From Tetragonia tetragonoides (taxonomy: Eukaryota > Streptophyta > Magnoliopsida > Caryophyllales > Aizoaceae), in the NCBI GenBank assembly GCA_038025085.1, contig CM076140.1, positions 1,862,501-1,926,500 on the forward strand: 64,000 nt of DNA. Direction: 5' to 3'. How positions within the stretch are numbered: the stretch's first letter is position 1; the number at the start of each line of letters is the position of its first letter. Below are positions 22,501 through 34,291 of this stretch, one piece after another. The position numbers and the translations under genes were made by a program. Under the pieces are notes generated by a model, which was given only the letters and a program-made list of their open reading frames with translations, had not been told where the DNA came from and did no database searches.

Positions 22501-23700
22501 AGTCTAATTTCATAAGCTATAAACGCAATGTTCATTTAAAATAGTCTAATTTTTCATAAGGTATAAACGCAAGGTTCATTTAAAACAGTCTAATTGTTCA
22601 TAAGGTATAAACGCAAGGTTCATTTAAAGCAGTCTAATTGTTCATAAGGTATAAACTTAATGTTCATTTAAAATAGTCTAATTGTTTATAAGGTATAAAC
22701 GCAAAGTTCATTTAAAATAGTTTAATTTTCATAAGGTATAAACGCAAGGTTCATTTAAAATAGTCTAATTGTTCATAAGGTATAATCGCAGTGTTCATTT
22801 AAAATAATCTAGTTGTTCATAAGGTATAAACGTAATGTTCATTTAAAATAGTCTAATTGTTCATAAGGTATAAACGCAATGTTCAATTAAAATAGTCTTT
22901 TTTTCCTCATGGGAAATTTAAAATAGTCTAATTGTTCATAAGGTATAAATGCAAGGTTCATTTAAAATAGTCTAATTGTTCATAAGGTATAAACGCAAGG
23001 TTCATTTAAAATAGTCTAATTGTTCAATAGGTATAAATACAATGTTCATTTAAAATAGTTTAATTGTCCATAAGGTATAAACGAAATGTTCATTTAAAAT
23101 AGTCTAATTGTTCATAAGGTATAAACGCAATGTTTATTTAAAATAGTCTTTTTTTTATGGGAAATTTAAAATAGTCTAATTATTCACAAGGTATTTACGC
23201 AAGGTTCATTTAAAGTAGTCTAATTGTTCATAAGGTATAAATACAATGTTCATTTAAAATAGTCTAATTGTTCATAAGGTATAAATGTAAGGTTCATTTA
23301 AAATAACCTAATAATTCATAAGTCATAAATATTAGATTCATTTAAAATAGTCTAATAGTTTAAAATCTATTATAGTTCATAAGTTATAAATGTAACGTTC
23401 ATTCTTCTCCCAGAAAAATGTAAGGTTCATTTAAATAATCTAATAGTTAATAATTTATAAACATATGATTCATTTAAAATAGTCTAATGGTTAATAAATT
23501 CATTTAAAATAGGGACCACGTCCCAAAGTTGGTGAAGCGTGGGAAGGGAATTGGATCAAGAACGGTACAAAATTTGAAATTTCAGTTGGACGCGCGATTC
23601 AGTCTAGCTTGCTTCGCTTCTCTCTTCCCGCACGTGCTCATTGGACTGGGCCTGGTCCATCTATCTTGGATGGACGCAGGTCCAGGCAATACGAATTGTT
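19560..23700 (+). mobile_element. TIR-like element filled with a 44-bp minisatellite, copy A
   Basis: The left end near 19571 reads atggacctatgtctatccaa; the right end near 23650-23695 reads the inverted form, ttggatggacgcaggtccag, followed by gcaatacgaattgt. Between them are a ~550-bp unique part (19560-20110) and then a tandem array (about 20120-23510) of a 44-bp unit, gttcataaggtataaacgtaat + gttcatttaaaatagtctaatt, with many variants. A hAT MITE sits inside. The left ~1.3 kb aligns with 29670 onward (copy B). No transposase frame is seen. Superfamily unknown; exact ends and target duplication not resolved. Confidence 0.75.
21328..21869 (+). mobile_element. hAT-like MITE with gggccgggc words, nested in the minisatellite
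   Basis: The ends are tagaggtgatcat and atgatcagctcta, an inverted repeat. The flanking 8-mers are atacgaac (21320-21327) and atacaaac (21870-21877), 7/8 identical. The sub-terminal parts are rich in cgggccgggct. It is absent from minisatellite copy B. Confidence 0.85.
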
Positions 23701-25284
23701 TATTTTGCGATGACATGGCATTACAGTCGCTCAATTTTGCAGCCCCAAAAAAAAAGTCATGTGGCCTATACGAATAGGGGCACAATATACTACTGTTTTG
23801 CTAATGTCGTTGACGACAGTGATCGGCGCTGGCTCCCATACCGGCGGAAAATGGGGGAATATCATTATCCTATGGGGAGGTGGGTTTCAATTATCCCTCA
23901 AATGGGGGTAATCTTTACCCTCCTTCTCACAAAATCTAACCCCCACTACCTCATATACCTCTTATTTTAGCCTAAAAATCCATTTCATTAGCCCCTTAAT
24001 CATTATTCCTAACCAAACGGCCCCTTAGTGTACTTAGTAGTAAGAAATAATATATACTTTTTCAGAACCTTTTCTTGCTATCTTACCCAAGGAGTAGTGG
24101 GTAATGAGCGCGAAAGCGATCTTCAGATTGATAACTTGAACTATCAAATTGTATCTGTTGCTTTTTACCACATTTTAGCTCCAAACATAGAATACTGAAG
24201 CTGTACACATCAGATTTCTCTGTCATTCCAGTGGTGTAAGCCAACTCTGCAGGAAGGAATCTGTTAACTAGGTAAATATGTTTGTCATATTATAACAATA
24301 ATTATACGCATCTGTTAAATAGACAAGAAAAGTTTAGTTGTCCTATATTGGCTAGGTTGAAGTCTTAGTAAACCAAGTTGGTTTATTAAGAATAAACAAA
24401 TTAAATGCTTTAGTAAGCAAAACTGCAAAAGCGATGTTCTAGTAAAAAAAGTTCATGTTTTAGTGAACAAATTGATGTGTGTAATTATCAAAATCGATTT
24501 TTTTAGTAAGCAAAATTGATTTTTTCATAAACAAAATTTATGTTTTAGTAAACAAAATGATGAAACTTGTCTATTCAATGGACTCGTAACAATTTCCTAT
24601 TGTTAAAGAGTTTGTTATCATTTTTTATCCTATTGGAATATTATTTGTTGCCATTGCTTAACAATTCATTGATTTTTGGATTATTAGATTATTTTCAATT
24701 TACTCTTAATAAAGAATTTTAAACAAGTCCACGCGAAGCACAAGGATAAAAACTAATGTCAAGTTACTCTCAAATTGTGAATGTTGATCTATTTTAAGAT
24801 AAATTTAATTATTATTTGGCCAATTTTTTCTTCTAAATGTCAGAGTAGCTACTGTCTGTGTGTGGCTCTGTCTCCAATCCAAATTACGTAGCATTTATTC
24901 GATATGTAAAAGTTGGGGATGAAGTTTTAGAATGGTTGAATGGTCGAGCTTAACCTGCCTGTACTTGTTTGGAGTCTATATCTTAGATGAAATCATTAAT
25001 ATCTGTATGTAGTGGTCCTCCTAGATCTCAAGTCTGAACCAAGTAACCAACCTAAAGGAGTCAGGACAATACCTGTCAAGTGGAAGGGTTGGAGGCCCAG
25101 CTCCAGGTGGAGTTTTCCAAGTTGACGTGCGTTGACTTGACTTGACTTGACTTGACTTGAGTAATACTGCCTTAAAGTTTTGATGATATAGCATTAGCAC
25201 CCACATATAGGGTCAGGTTAAGCTTATGCTTGAGCTACAGTTATCTCCAACCCAATTACTGCCAAAGGTTCTGTTTCTTAGTAA
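23701..25284. other. Intergenic DNA upstream of the lectin kinase
   Basis: 23830-24030 looks like half of a MITE (ends ...ccaaacggcccctta). 24400-24560 holds irregular repeats of ttttagtaaacaaaatt. No gene is seen. Confidence 0.5.
25131..25160 (+). promoter_or_regulatory. Cluster of tandem TTGAC (W-box) cores
   Basis: gcgttgac is followed by four further ttgac units at 5-bp spacing, about 130 bp upstream of the lectin-kinase start. TTGAC(C/T) is the core of WRKY binding sites typical of defence-induced receptor kinases. It could equally be a simple 5-bp microsatellite. Confidence 0.35.
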
Positions 25285-27488
25285 ATGGCTCATCCCAAAT
25301 GGTCTGTTTTCCCACTTGAACAACAAAATCATGTTCATGCTGAAAGTAATAATTTCATCCTTGTTTCCTTGCTGCTAATATTGTTTCTCATGATCAATCT
25401 CCCCCATATTGCCAACTCGTCAAATTTCAGCTTCCCTGTTAATGGTTTCAATTCTACCATTAACATCAAGAACGACTCCTCTGTGGATGACAATGGGGTA
25501 CTCCAGCTTACAAAGAGTGCACCGAATTCTAAAGTCATCAGGAGTGTAGGCCGAGCATCCTACTCTCTACCCATCCTTCTTTGGCGTTGGGATAACATAT
25601 CCACTAACAGTAACACTACTGCTGCGACTAAGCAGGTCACCAATTTTACCACCCACTTCCAATTCATCATAGATTTCTATGGTGGTAACTACACCTACTT
25701 TGGTGATGGGATCACCTTTTTCCTTGCACCCTTCGACGACTCTACAGCCTCCGCTCCCCCTCATTCCATTGGTGGCTGCCTTGGGTTATCTACTCAAGAC
25801 GATCATCAGTATTGCAACACTACCAGAATTAAATACCCCTTTGTTGCTGTTGAATTTGACACCTTCTCAAATGTGTGGGATCCCATCTCTCAGCATCTGG
25901 GAATCAACGTTAATTCTGTAGTCTCAAAGGCTATACTTAAGTGGGATAAATTGCTGAAGAGCACCATGGCAAATGCCTGGATAACGTACAACTCTGCCAC
26001 CAAACTTCTTTAGCGTCTTCCTAACCTACGATCCTGATCCTGTTTTCACTGGCAATCCCAGCCTTTCATATCTAGTTGACTTGAGTGTTGTCCTGCCCCA
26101 ACAGATCCGAGTTGGTTTTACTGCTTCCACGGGGGATATTGCTGAAGTTCATCAAATCCATTCTTGGGACTTCAAATCAACCTTGTCGGACAAGAACAAC
26201 ACTCGTACCCCTGAGCCAGCACCTGCTCCAAGCGTCACAAGCAGTGTGCCATCCCTTGGGAAAGTCGGTCAAAACAAAGTCGGGTTGGTGGCTGGCATAG
26301 TAGCTGGTGTCGGTATTTTAGCACTCGGATTGGGCTTCTTCGGCTTCATGTGGCGGCAAAGAAGGTCAAGGCGTGAGCCAAATGACGGCGACACGGATTT
26401 CAACCTCGATAATTATGATGACTTACAAAATGGAACTGGACCTAGGAAGTTTTCATACCGTGAACTTAGTCGTGCTACCAACAACTTTGCTAAGGAAGGG
26501 AAGCTAGGAGAGGGAGGATTCGGGGGCGTTTACATAGGTTTATTGACAAATCCCAGTAGAGAAATTGCAGTAAAAAAGATATCCAGAGAATCCAAACAAG
26601 GGAAAAAGGAGTATGTGTCAGAGGTGACAACTATTAGTAGGTTGAGGCACAGAAATTTGGTTCAGCTCCTTTGGTTGGTGCCATGACAGGGGAGAGTTGC
26701 TTCTTGTCTATGAATTGATGCCTAACGGGAGTCTTGACTCCCATCTTTATGGGGAAAAGAAGGCTTCGCTATCATGGGTAGTGAGATACAAAATTGCCCA
26801 TGGCTTGTCATCTGCCTTGTTCTATCTTCATGAAGAATGGGAACAGTGTGTTGTGCATCGAGATATCAAATCGAGCAATGTCATGCTTGATTCCAATTTC
26901 AATGCCAAGCTGGGGGATTTTGGGCTTGCAAGGCTTGTTGACCATGAGCTGGGCTCACAGGCGACTGCTTTAGCTGGCACGTTAGGGTACCTAGCACCTG
27001 AATGCGCTGTCACTGGAAAAGCCAGTAAAGAGTCTGATGTCTTCAGCTTTGGGGTGGTGGCTCTTGAAATCGCATGTGGAAGAAGGCCTGTTGAACCCAA
27101 GGAAGAAACCAGTAAAGTTATTATGGTAGAGTGGGTATGGAACCTCTATGGGAAAGGTCTCCTTCTCGAAGCAGTGGATACAAGGCTTGAAGGCGAGTTT
27201 AATATCCAGCAAATCGAGTGCTTAATGGTGGTTGGCTTGTGGTGTTGCCACCCTGAACATACTCTCCGCCCTTCCATAAGACAAGTCTTAAATGTTCTCA
27301 ACTCAGAAGCTCCTTTACCTAGCTTGCCTTCAAAGTTCCCAGTTCCCGTCTACTTTTCGCCTCCTGTAAATATGGATGTCTTCTCCATAACATCATCCTC
27401 TGGGTTTACAGGTAGCAGTGGTACTACAAACTCTTTATCTCAGTCAAATGTGGCTCCTTTGATATCCAAGGAAGCCAATATCCTTTAA
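25285..27488 (+). pseudogene. L-type lectin receptor-like kinase, broken by two frameshifts
   Basis: The intronless locus encodes a signal anchor (LVSLLLILFLMINLPHIANS), a legume-lectin domain (FSFPVNGFN; GDGITFFLAP; VAVEFDTFSNVWDP; HLGINVNSV), a membrane segment (GLVAGIVAGVGILALGLGFF) and a Ser/Thr kinase with all landmarks: GEGGFGGVY, IAVKKIS, VVHRDIKSSNVMLD, GDFGLARL, LAPEC. It is an RD kinase of the LecRK group (cell-surface perception, often defence). Two shifts break it. Near 26008 two bases seem missing after NSATK, so the frame ends at a TAG. Near 26671 an extra T in ctcctttggttgg moves the frame before the Cys-His-Asp that starts the next block. Frames resume immediately (26015-26680 and 26690-27488), so this is a recent pseudogene or an assembly error. 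Normal length would be about 730 residues. Confidence 0.88.
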
Positions 27489-28266
27489 TCCATATTTAGG
27501 TTTCATCTGTCTTGTAAGATTGTTTGCACTATGGAATTCAACATTTCAACTTTTTTATGTTAATTTTCCTTGTTGCTTTGTTAAGATGCATACCATTAGA
27601 TCTTTGAGGTTCACCAAAACTGTAGTATTTTTTATGGTTTTAGTGACAAAACCTCAGAATCCAGTGTAATATGTCATATGATTGCTACACTTGGAACTTG
27701 GGTCTTGGGACATTCTACCATTTTCAATAGGTACAAGAATTTGAAGCTTAACACAAAAACTTGTATAGGGCGGATCTTATATATGAGGCATCTTACATTT
27801 TCCCTTTCCCTTCCCCTTTCTTTCTCTCTCCTCTCCTCCTTCCGCGCCTCATGGGATAGGTTTGCCTCTCACAAAACCATATAGGAGTGATTTTCTTGAA
27901 CCTTTCAAACAGGCAAACATGCTATATCAGAAGAGGATGCACTTCACAACAGATTTTCTCTTTGATGTTGCATTGAAACACATCACTATGACTAGTTGAC
28001 AAGAAGACAAACTCAACTTCTTTTTTTTTCTTTTTTTAGTAGTCTGAGACTGCAACTCTCATTCATTGTCATTTAATATCTCTATAAAGATCAGACATTA
28101 GCTTTCATAGAGGACATACGTTAGAAATAGTAGGAGATTTCTACATTGCTCATAGAACATATAAGTAGATGAAAGGGTGCAAAGGAAGAAAAAAAGTAAG
28201 AAAAACTATTGACAAAGTGGAGAGATTAAACTTGATAGAAAAAAAAAAAGAAAAATATGGGGAGCT
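27489..28266. other. Intergenic DNA downstream of the lectin kinase
   Basis: Probable 3' UTR to about 27680, then low-complexity AT-rich DNA with a ccctttccc/tttctctctc pyrimidine stretch at ~27795-27840. No gene is seen. Confidence 0.5.
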
Positions 28267-28479
28267 ATGATAAAAAAAGTTTGTTGTTTTTTAATTTTTG
28301 TACTCGTATGTTTTAGTAACCAAATTGAGTGTACAAATTCTTTTTGGGTCCCAATGATTAATGCGATATCTAAGAGTATGTGGCGCAGTGTTGAGTCTCC
28401 AAATCAGAGTCCAAAAATTCTGAAGCCTGTAAAAGAGCATGAAATTGTGCGTGGGAGCTTATCAAACCACACAGATTAG
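28267..28479 (+). CDS. Candidate small secreted protein (70 aa), unrecognised
   Basis: The frame starts MIKKVCCFLIFVLVCFSNQI, a good signal-peptide shape (basic start, hydrophobic core, possible cleavage near ECTN), followed by a hydrophilic ~47-residue tail rich in Ser, Pro, Lys and Glu and ending LSNHTD. No peptide-hormone motif that I know (CLE, CEP, PSK, RALF, IDA) is present and no intron is needed. Short open frames with a hydrophobic start arise by chance in AT-rich DNA, so support is weak. Confidence 0.25.
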   Translation: MIKKVCCFLIFVLVCFSNQIECTNSFWVPMINAISKSMWRSVESPNQSPKILKPVKEHEIVRGSLSNHTD

Positions 28480-29669
28480 AGACTGTCGTAATTGTTAGTG
28501 TTTATACATCACGGTTGGCTGTAATGTTGATCATGCTTGAAAGTTGGATGAATATATAAGTAAATGCATTATGTATGGCTATGGTTTCCCCTTTCTAAAT
28601 GTTTTAAAGCCAAGAAGCTCCTCTTTACATATTTGTTTGGTGTTTTTCTTTTGTTTATTAACTTCAAACATTGCCCTTAATGAGGTAGCAAACGTTAGGT
28701 CTGCCATTGAATTTCATAACAAACGTGATGAGTTTAATTTTCACAAAGCCTCTTTACTGAGTTTGTCTACAAATTTATCTTATTAGCTTGTTTCGTGCAT
28801 GATTTGCATATTATTGCTCACATTAAGGATTTATCAAGTACATAATCTAAGAATAGTGGCTGGTTGTGGGGAAAAAACAAAAAACTTCAAACATTATCAT
28901 TAGAGTAAAAATAAGTGGATTATAAGGGAAAATAATAATGTTGAAAGAACGATGGAAAAAGCGACGAATTTGAAAGAAACTTGATGATGTAAATGAGGGA
29001 AAAGAGTACAAGTTGAAGAAAGAGTTAAATTAGGAAGGAAATTTATCAATTTTTCCTACTATTTCCCCTTTAATGTTGCACTGAAACACATCATTATGAT
29101 CACTTGAATAGATTATAAAATAAGATAAGCTAAGCTTTTTTGAATATCTTATAATTCATTTTCAAATAACCTCTTTATGATAATTTTATTTGTAAATAGA
29201 GATCAATTAACGGTTTTAAGTTGTTTATATTAACTTTGTACTCCCTTCATTGTAAAATGAGTTACTTGTTTGACTTTGTATGATTTTCAAGACAATACAT
29301 TGACCATTAATTATTCATGAACAAGTCTTGTGTGAGACCAACTCACAGAAAAAATGGGGTCACTCTTTAGAAATGAAGGGGTCACTTATGGAGAGCAGTG
29401 ACCCTTGTTTCATTGAAAAGTGACCCCGTCTCACCAAAAATTACGAAAATACTTGTGATCATTATAACAAGTACTACAATTATAAAAAGCTGGTATTCTG
29501 AAAGTACAATTGAAAATAAACCTAACAATAGTATTAATCTTTTAAATCATATACTTGTTTTTGCTTGGATTGTTCAATTTCAGAGTTATTACATGATGAT
29601 CCACCAGGCCATTATCATTACCAAAATACCAAGAGAATCAACATCAGTAACATATTCCTGGATAAAAAA
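28480..29669. other. Intergenic AT-rich DNA with a Stowaway fragment
   Basis: At ~29240 gtactcccttcattgtaaaa resembles a decayed Stowaway terminus. At 29340-29430 the stretch ggggtcactctttagaaatg...gtgaccccgtctca is an imperfect inverted repeat, also seen around 35940-36030. No gene is seen. Confidence 0.45.
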
Positions 29670-32600
29670 TTTTACATGGACCTATGTCCATCTAATTTGG
29701 ATGGACCCAACTTCTAAATTGAAAAAATTAAACTCGCGTGTGCATATTTTCTGTCTTCTCTCCCCTTCGCTTAATTAGTTTTCCATTTTCTCTTACCTCC
29801 GTCAAGCATCCACCGACACCATTACCACCATAACCAGACCCACCGACCTCCATCCACCACCATTATCGGCACTGCCACCACCTCATCCCATCTCTCATCC
29901 CGACATCGTGGTCGCACATCGGATGGTGGGGTCGGTGATGGTATTTGTGAGGAGAGAGAAAATAGAACTATTTAATGGTGGCGTTGAGCAGTGAGGAAAC
30001 GGGGGTCGTGGTGGTTTTTAGTGGGTGGCGCAGTAGTGGTGGTTGGCCAGTGAGATTTTTAGTGTGTAGCCCGTACTGCGATGTCTTTTGAGATTTTGAG
30101 GGATGGTGATGAATCGATGATGATGATGAATGACGATGACGCATGATGAATTTTGTTTTATTTTCCTTTTCGTTTTCTTTTTCTCTTTTTTGTTCCTTTG
30201 TTGTTTTAAGTGCAATGTTTATTAAAATAGTTTAATTATTCAAATGTTATATACTTAATGTTCATTTAAAGTAGCCTAGTTGTTCATAGGTTATATACAT
30301 AATGTTCATCAAAAGTAGTCTAATTGTTCATAGGTTATATAACTAATATTCATCAAAAATAGTCTAATTGTTCATCGGTTATAAGTGCAATGTTCACTAA
30401 AAATAGGCTAATTGTTTATAAGTTATAAACGAGATGTTCATTAAAATAGTCTCATTGTTATAAGGTATAAACGTAGTGTTCATTTAAAATATCCTAATTG
30501 TTCATATTGTATAAACATAGATAATGTTCATTTAAAATGGTCTAATTGTTCATAAGGTACAAAAGTAGTGTTTATTTAAAATATCCTAATTGTTTATAAG
30601 GTACAAACGTAGTGTTCATTTAAAATAGTCTAATAGTTCATAAGGTACAAACGTAGTGTTCATTTAAAATTGCTTAATTGTTCATAAGGTACAAAAGCAG
30701 TGTTCATTTAAAATAGCCTAATAGTTCTATTGTTCATTTAAAATAGTCTAATTGTTCATACGGTATAAACATAGTGTTCATTAAAAATAGTCTAATTGTT
30801 CATAAGGTATAAATATAATATTTATTTAAAATAGTTTAATTGTTCATCAGGTATAAATGTAATGATCATTTAAAATAGTCTAATTGTTCATCAGATATAA
30901 ACGCAATGTTCATTTGAAATAGTCTAACTGTTCATAAGTTATAAACGTAACGTTCATTTACAATAGTCTAATTGTTCATAAGGTATAAATGTAAGGTTCA
31001 TTTTAAAAAGTCTAATTAATTGTTCATAAGTTGTAAACATAAAGTTCATTTTTCTCAATAAAAAAAAAAAAAACATGATAAGGTTCATAACTATATGCGT
31101 AAAGTTCATAAAAAAAAAATATAAAATATTATGAACAAAAACTTTACCTAATCCAAGTTTTGATGTTCGTAATCAAAAAATGATAGTAGCGTTTAGAGTT
31201 TTTTTTAGCGTTTTCGAAACGTTAATCATATTAACGTTTCATGAGAGCACTAGCTGTTCGTATTTTACATTCCAAAGTTGTCCTCATCGCTGCCAGCGCG
31301 GTGTCATCGTTGGGGACTTGGGTTTGACGGTGGGTTCTGCTTCTGATTGATAGGAGAGAGAGATGGAGACTGAGGAAAGGTTCTGATTCTTGATCAACAT
31401 TTATTGGGCCCTTATCATAGATTTAAAGGACTTAAGAGTTAGGCCCATACCATACATGATTTCATACTACATGAGCCGAGTTGATTGGAGCCTACCAAAT
31501 ACTCATCAATTTATTTTATTTTTTTTTCATTAAGATTTTTTTTTTAATGTTGTTTACAAATTGTTTGATTTTATAATAATATAATAAATAAGTAAATAAA
31601 TACTCTCTCCGTCCCGTGATTATGTTGTCATTTGCTTTTTGGAGGTCAAACTTTAAAAACTTTGACCGCTAATTTATGAAAAAATATAAAGATTTACAAT
31701 GTAAAAATACCATTGTGTGATTCATTTTTAATAGTACTTTTAAAAAATTATATTTTTATAATTTATATATTAATAGATTTATAGTTATTTACGGTCAAGT
31801 TGTGTCTTGGAGACCGCGAAAAAGTAAATGACAATGTAATCACGGGACGGAGGGAGTATATAAGTAACTAAATAGGAAAATAAAACTATAATGTATATGT
31901 CCCTTTATGTAATTTTATATTCATCGGCTAACTCGACAAGTAACTTTACCGAACACTCAATGAAGAAAATAGCTGACAGCTATGTACCACTATTCAACAA
32001 CTAATACCTAGTTGAACAGCTAACCACTACTAAAACAGCTAAGACTACCGCTACAACTAATTATTGCCAAACAGAACCTTAAAATAGCCTAATAGTTCAT
32101 AGTATACGAACGTAGTGTTCATTTTAAAATAGCTTAATTGCTCATAAAGTATAAACGTAATGTCCATTTAAAATAGAATAATTGTTCATAAGGTATAAAC
32201 ATAATGTTTATTTAAAATAGTCTAATATATAGTTCATAAACTATAAATGTAAGGTTTATTTGAAATAGTCTAATTTCACAAGCTATACACGCAATGTTCA
32301 TTTAAAACAATCTAATTGTTCATAAGGTATAACGCAAGGTTCATTTAAAACAGTCTAATTGTTCATAAGGTATAAACGTAATGTTCATTTAAAATAGTCT
32401 AATTGTTCATAAGGTATTAACGCAATGTTCATTTAAAATAGTCTTTTTTTTCTCATGGAAAATTTGAAATAGTCTAATTGTTCATAAGGTATAAACGCAA
32501 GGTTCATTTAAAATAGTCTAATTGCTCATAAGGTATAAACGCAAGATTTATTTAAAATAGTCTAATTGTTCAATAGGTATAAATACAATGTTCATTTAAA

Positions 32601-33380
32601 ATAATCTAATTGTTCATAAGGTATAAACAAAATGTTAATTTAAAATAGTCTAATTGTTCATAAGTTATAAACGCAATGTTTATTTAAAATAGTCCTTTTT
32701 TTATGGGAAATTTAAAATAGACTAATTGTTCACAATGTATAAACCCAGGGTTCATTTAAAGTAGTCTAATTGTTTATAAGGTATAAATACAATGTTCATT
32801 TAAAATAGTCTAATAGTTCAAAATCTATTATAGTTCATAAGTTATAAATGTAAGGTTCATTCCTCTCCCAAAAAAATGTAAGGTTCATTTAAATAATCTA
32901 ATAGTTAATAATTTATAAACATATGATTCATTTAAAATAGTCTAATGGTTAATAAGTTATAAACGTGTAAGGTTCATTCAAAATAGTCGAACAGTTCATA
33001 AGTCATAAACCTAAGGTTCATTTACAATAGCTTAATAATTCATAAGTTATAAAGATAATGTTCATTTCAAATAGTCTAATAGTCCATAATCTATAAAGGT
33101 AAGATTCATTTAAAACAGTCTAACAAATAAAATGTTTATAAGATGGTCTTTTTGTGAAAACTTAATTTTAAATAATTAATAGTTCATCATTTACAGACGC
33201 GAGGTTCATTTGCTTAAGAAAAAGGGGGTAAGGTTCATTGAAAAAAGTTGAAAGGTTTCTAAATACTAAAACATTTTCAAAAAGGAAAAAAAACAAAAAC
33301 AAAAGCGCAAAACAAAAACTAAAGAATTCATTTAAAAAGATAAATGAACTATTAGACTAACAGATCCAGCCAATACGAAT
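29670..33380 (+). mobile_element. TIR-like minisatellite element, copy B
   Basis: The left end, acatggacctatgtccatct at 29680, and the next ~1.3 kb align with copy A, about 10.1 kb upstream in the same orientation. The same 44-bp unit fills ~30210-31080 and ~32080-33230. The right end, ccagccaatacgaattgt (33366-33383), matches copy A but the inner part of the right terminus is deleted. A ~1-kb insert at 31130-32085, including a complete Stowaway MITE, interrupts the array. Confidence 0.75.
31603..31856. mobile_element. Stowaway (Tc1/mariner-type) MITE, complete
   Basis: The termini ctctctccgtcccgtgatta and the inverse taatcacgggacggagggag pair along more than 25 bp, next to matching internal words (gtcatttgct / agtaaatgac). 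A TA dinucleotide flanks both sides (31601-31602 and 31857-31858). 254 bp, AT-rich interior, no coding capacity. Confidence 0.93.
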
Positions 33381-33382
33381 TG

Positions 33383-33688
33383 TCGATTTCTTTGTTATGG
33401 TATTGGGCCCAACAGACCAACAGCCTGTTGGATCAATAAGGCAAAAGAAGGTGAGAAAACCCAACGCCGAACCCAAAATGACAAAATAACGCTAAAAGAG
33501 TAAAATTCCACTACCAATCCTAAAAGGTAAAAAGGTCACACTTGCGCCGTCTCATTGGCATTTCATCAAACATTTAATGGGCGTTATAAATATTATAAAG
33601 TTTTGGTCAGTCATATTCATCATAATATAGACTTGAATCAGTCGCCATTAAAACTGCTATTGAATTTCACTGTGCAAGCTTTCAAAGC
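33383..33688 (+). repeat. Duplicated copy of the MTP1 promoter/leader block
   Basis: Aligns with 36157-36456 over ~300 bp: tgggcccaacagaccaaca, gatgacaaaataacgct, acttgcgccgtctcattggc, aatgggcgttataaatat, ggtcagtcatattcatcat and cagtcgccattaaaactg are shared. The TATA-like ttataaatatta is retained but no MTP1 coding sequence follows. Confidence 0.88.
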
Positions 33689-33801
33689 TGCTGATATTAT
33701 TTATTTATTTATTTGGCTCGACTTTATGCCACATAAGTGGAGGCAGTTAGACAGCTTTGTTTCTGGAGGTGATAACAATTTAACATCAATCTATCATCTA
33801 A

Positions 33802-33973
33802 GGCCCTGTTCTTTTCGTCGATTTCATACTGCATTCCGTTCCATTCCGCTTCGCATTCTGTACTTCATTTTGTCTCACATTTTTTTGAATTATCCGCATC
33901 GTTCCATTTCAATCCGTTCCATTCCGTTTCGTTCCTCACTGTCCCGTACCATTTCATTGAAGAGAACAGAGTC
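33802..33973 (+). mobile_element. Harbinger/Tourist-like MITE
   Basis: The ends are ggccctgttcttttcgtcga and tcattgaagagaacagagtc, an inverted repeat, flanked by the 3-bp target duplication taa (33799-33801 and 33974-33976). The interior consists of attccgttcc words. Absent from duplication copy A at the matching site (14178). Confidence 0.88.
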
Positions 33974-34291
33974 TAATTGTCTAAGTGCTCATAATTATTG
34001 ACAAGAAAAAGAATAAAAAAGTGCTCATAATTGACGATTGAGCCTTTGAACAAGTTTATATTATGTACGTAGTGCGCGCAGAATCCCTCTTTAATTTTAG
34101 TAATTCTTGAGAGAGTTGTTAGGTACCGATTGTATGTAGAATCAGATTCCTTGTGGTTTCATTAACCACGAGTTGTATGCATGAAGATTAATATTTTAAG
34201 GGGGAATTTTGTAATTTAGAAGTACATGACCTGACTTCATTCCAGATGATGCGGCTCCAAATTAAACACCAGGCCAGTATCAATTTGTGAC

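Noticed and set aside
20120..33230. CRISPR-like appearance of the regularly spaced 44-bp repeats
   Set aside because: There are no unique spacers; the unit is continuous tandem DNA with variants, no cas genes, and the genome is plant.
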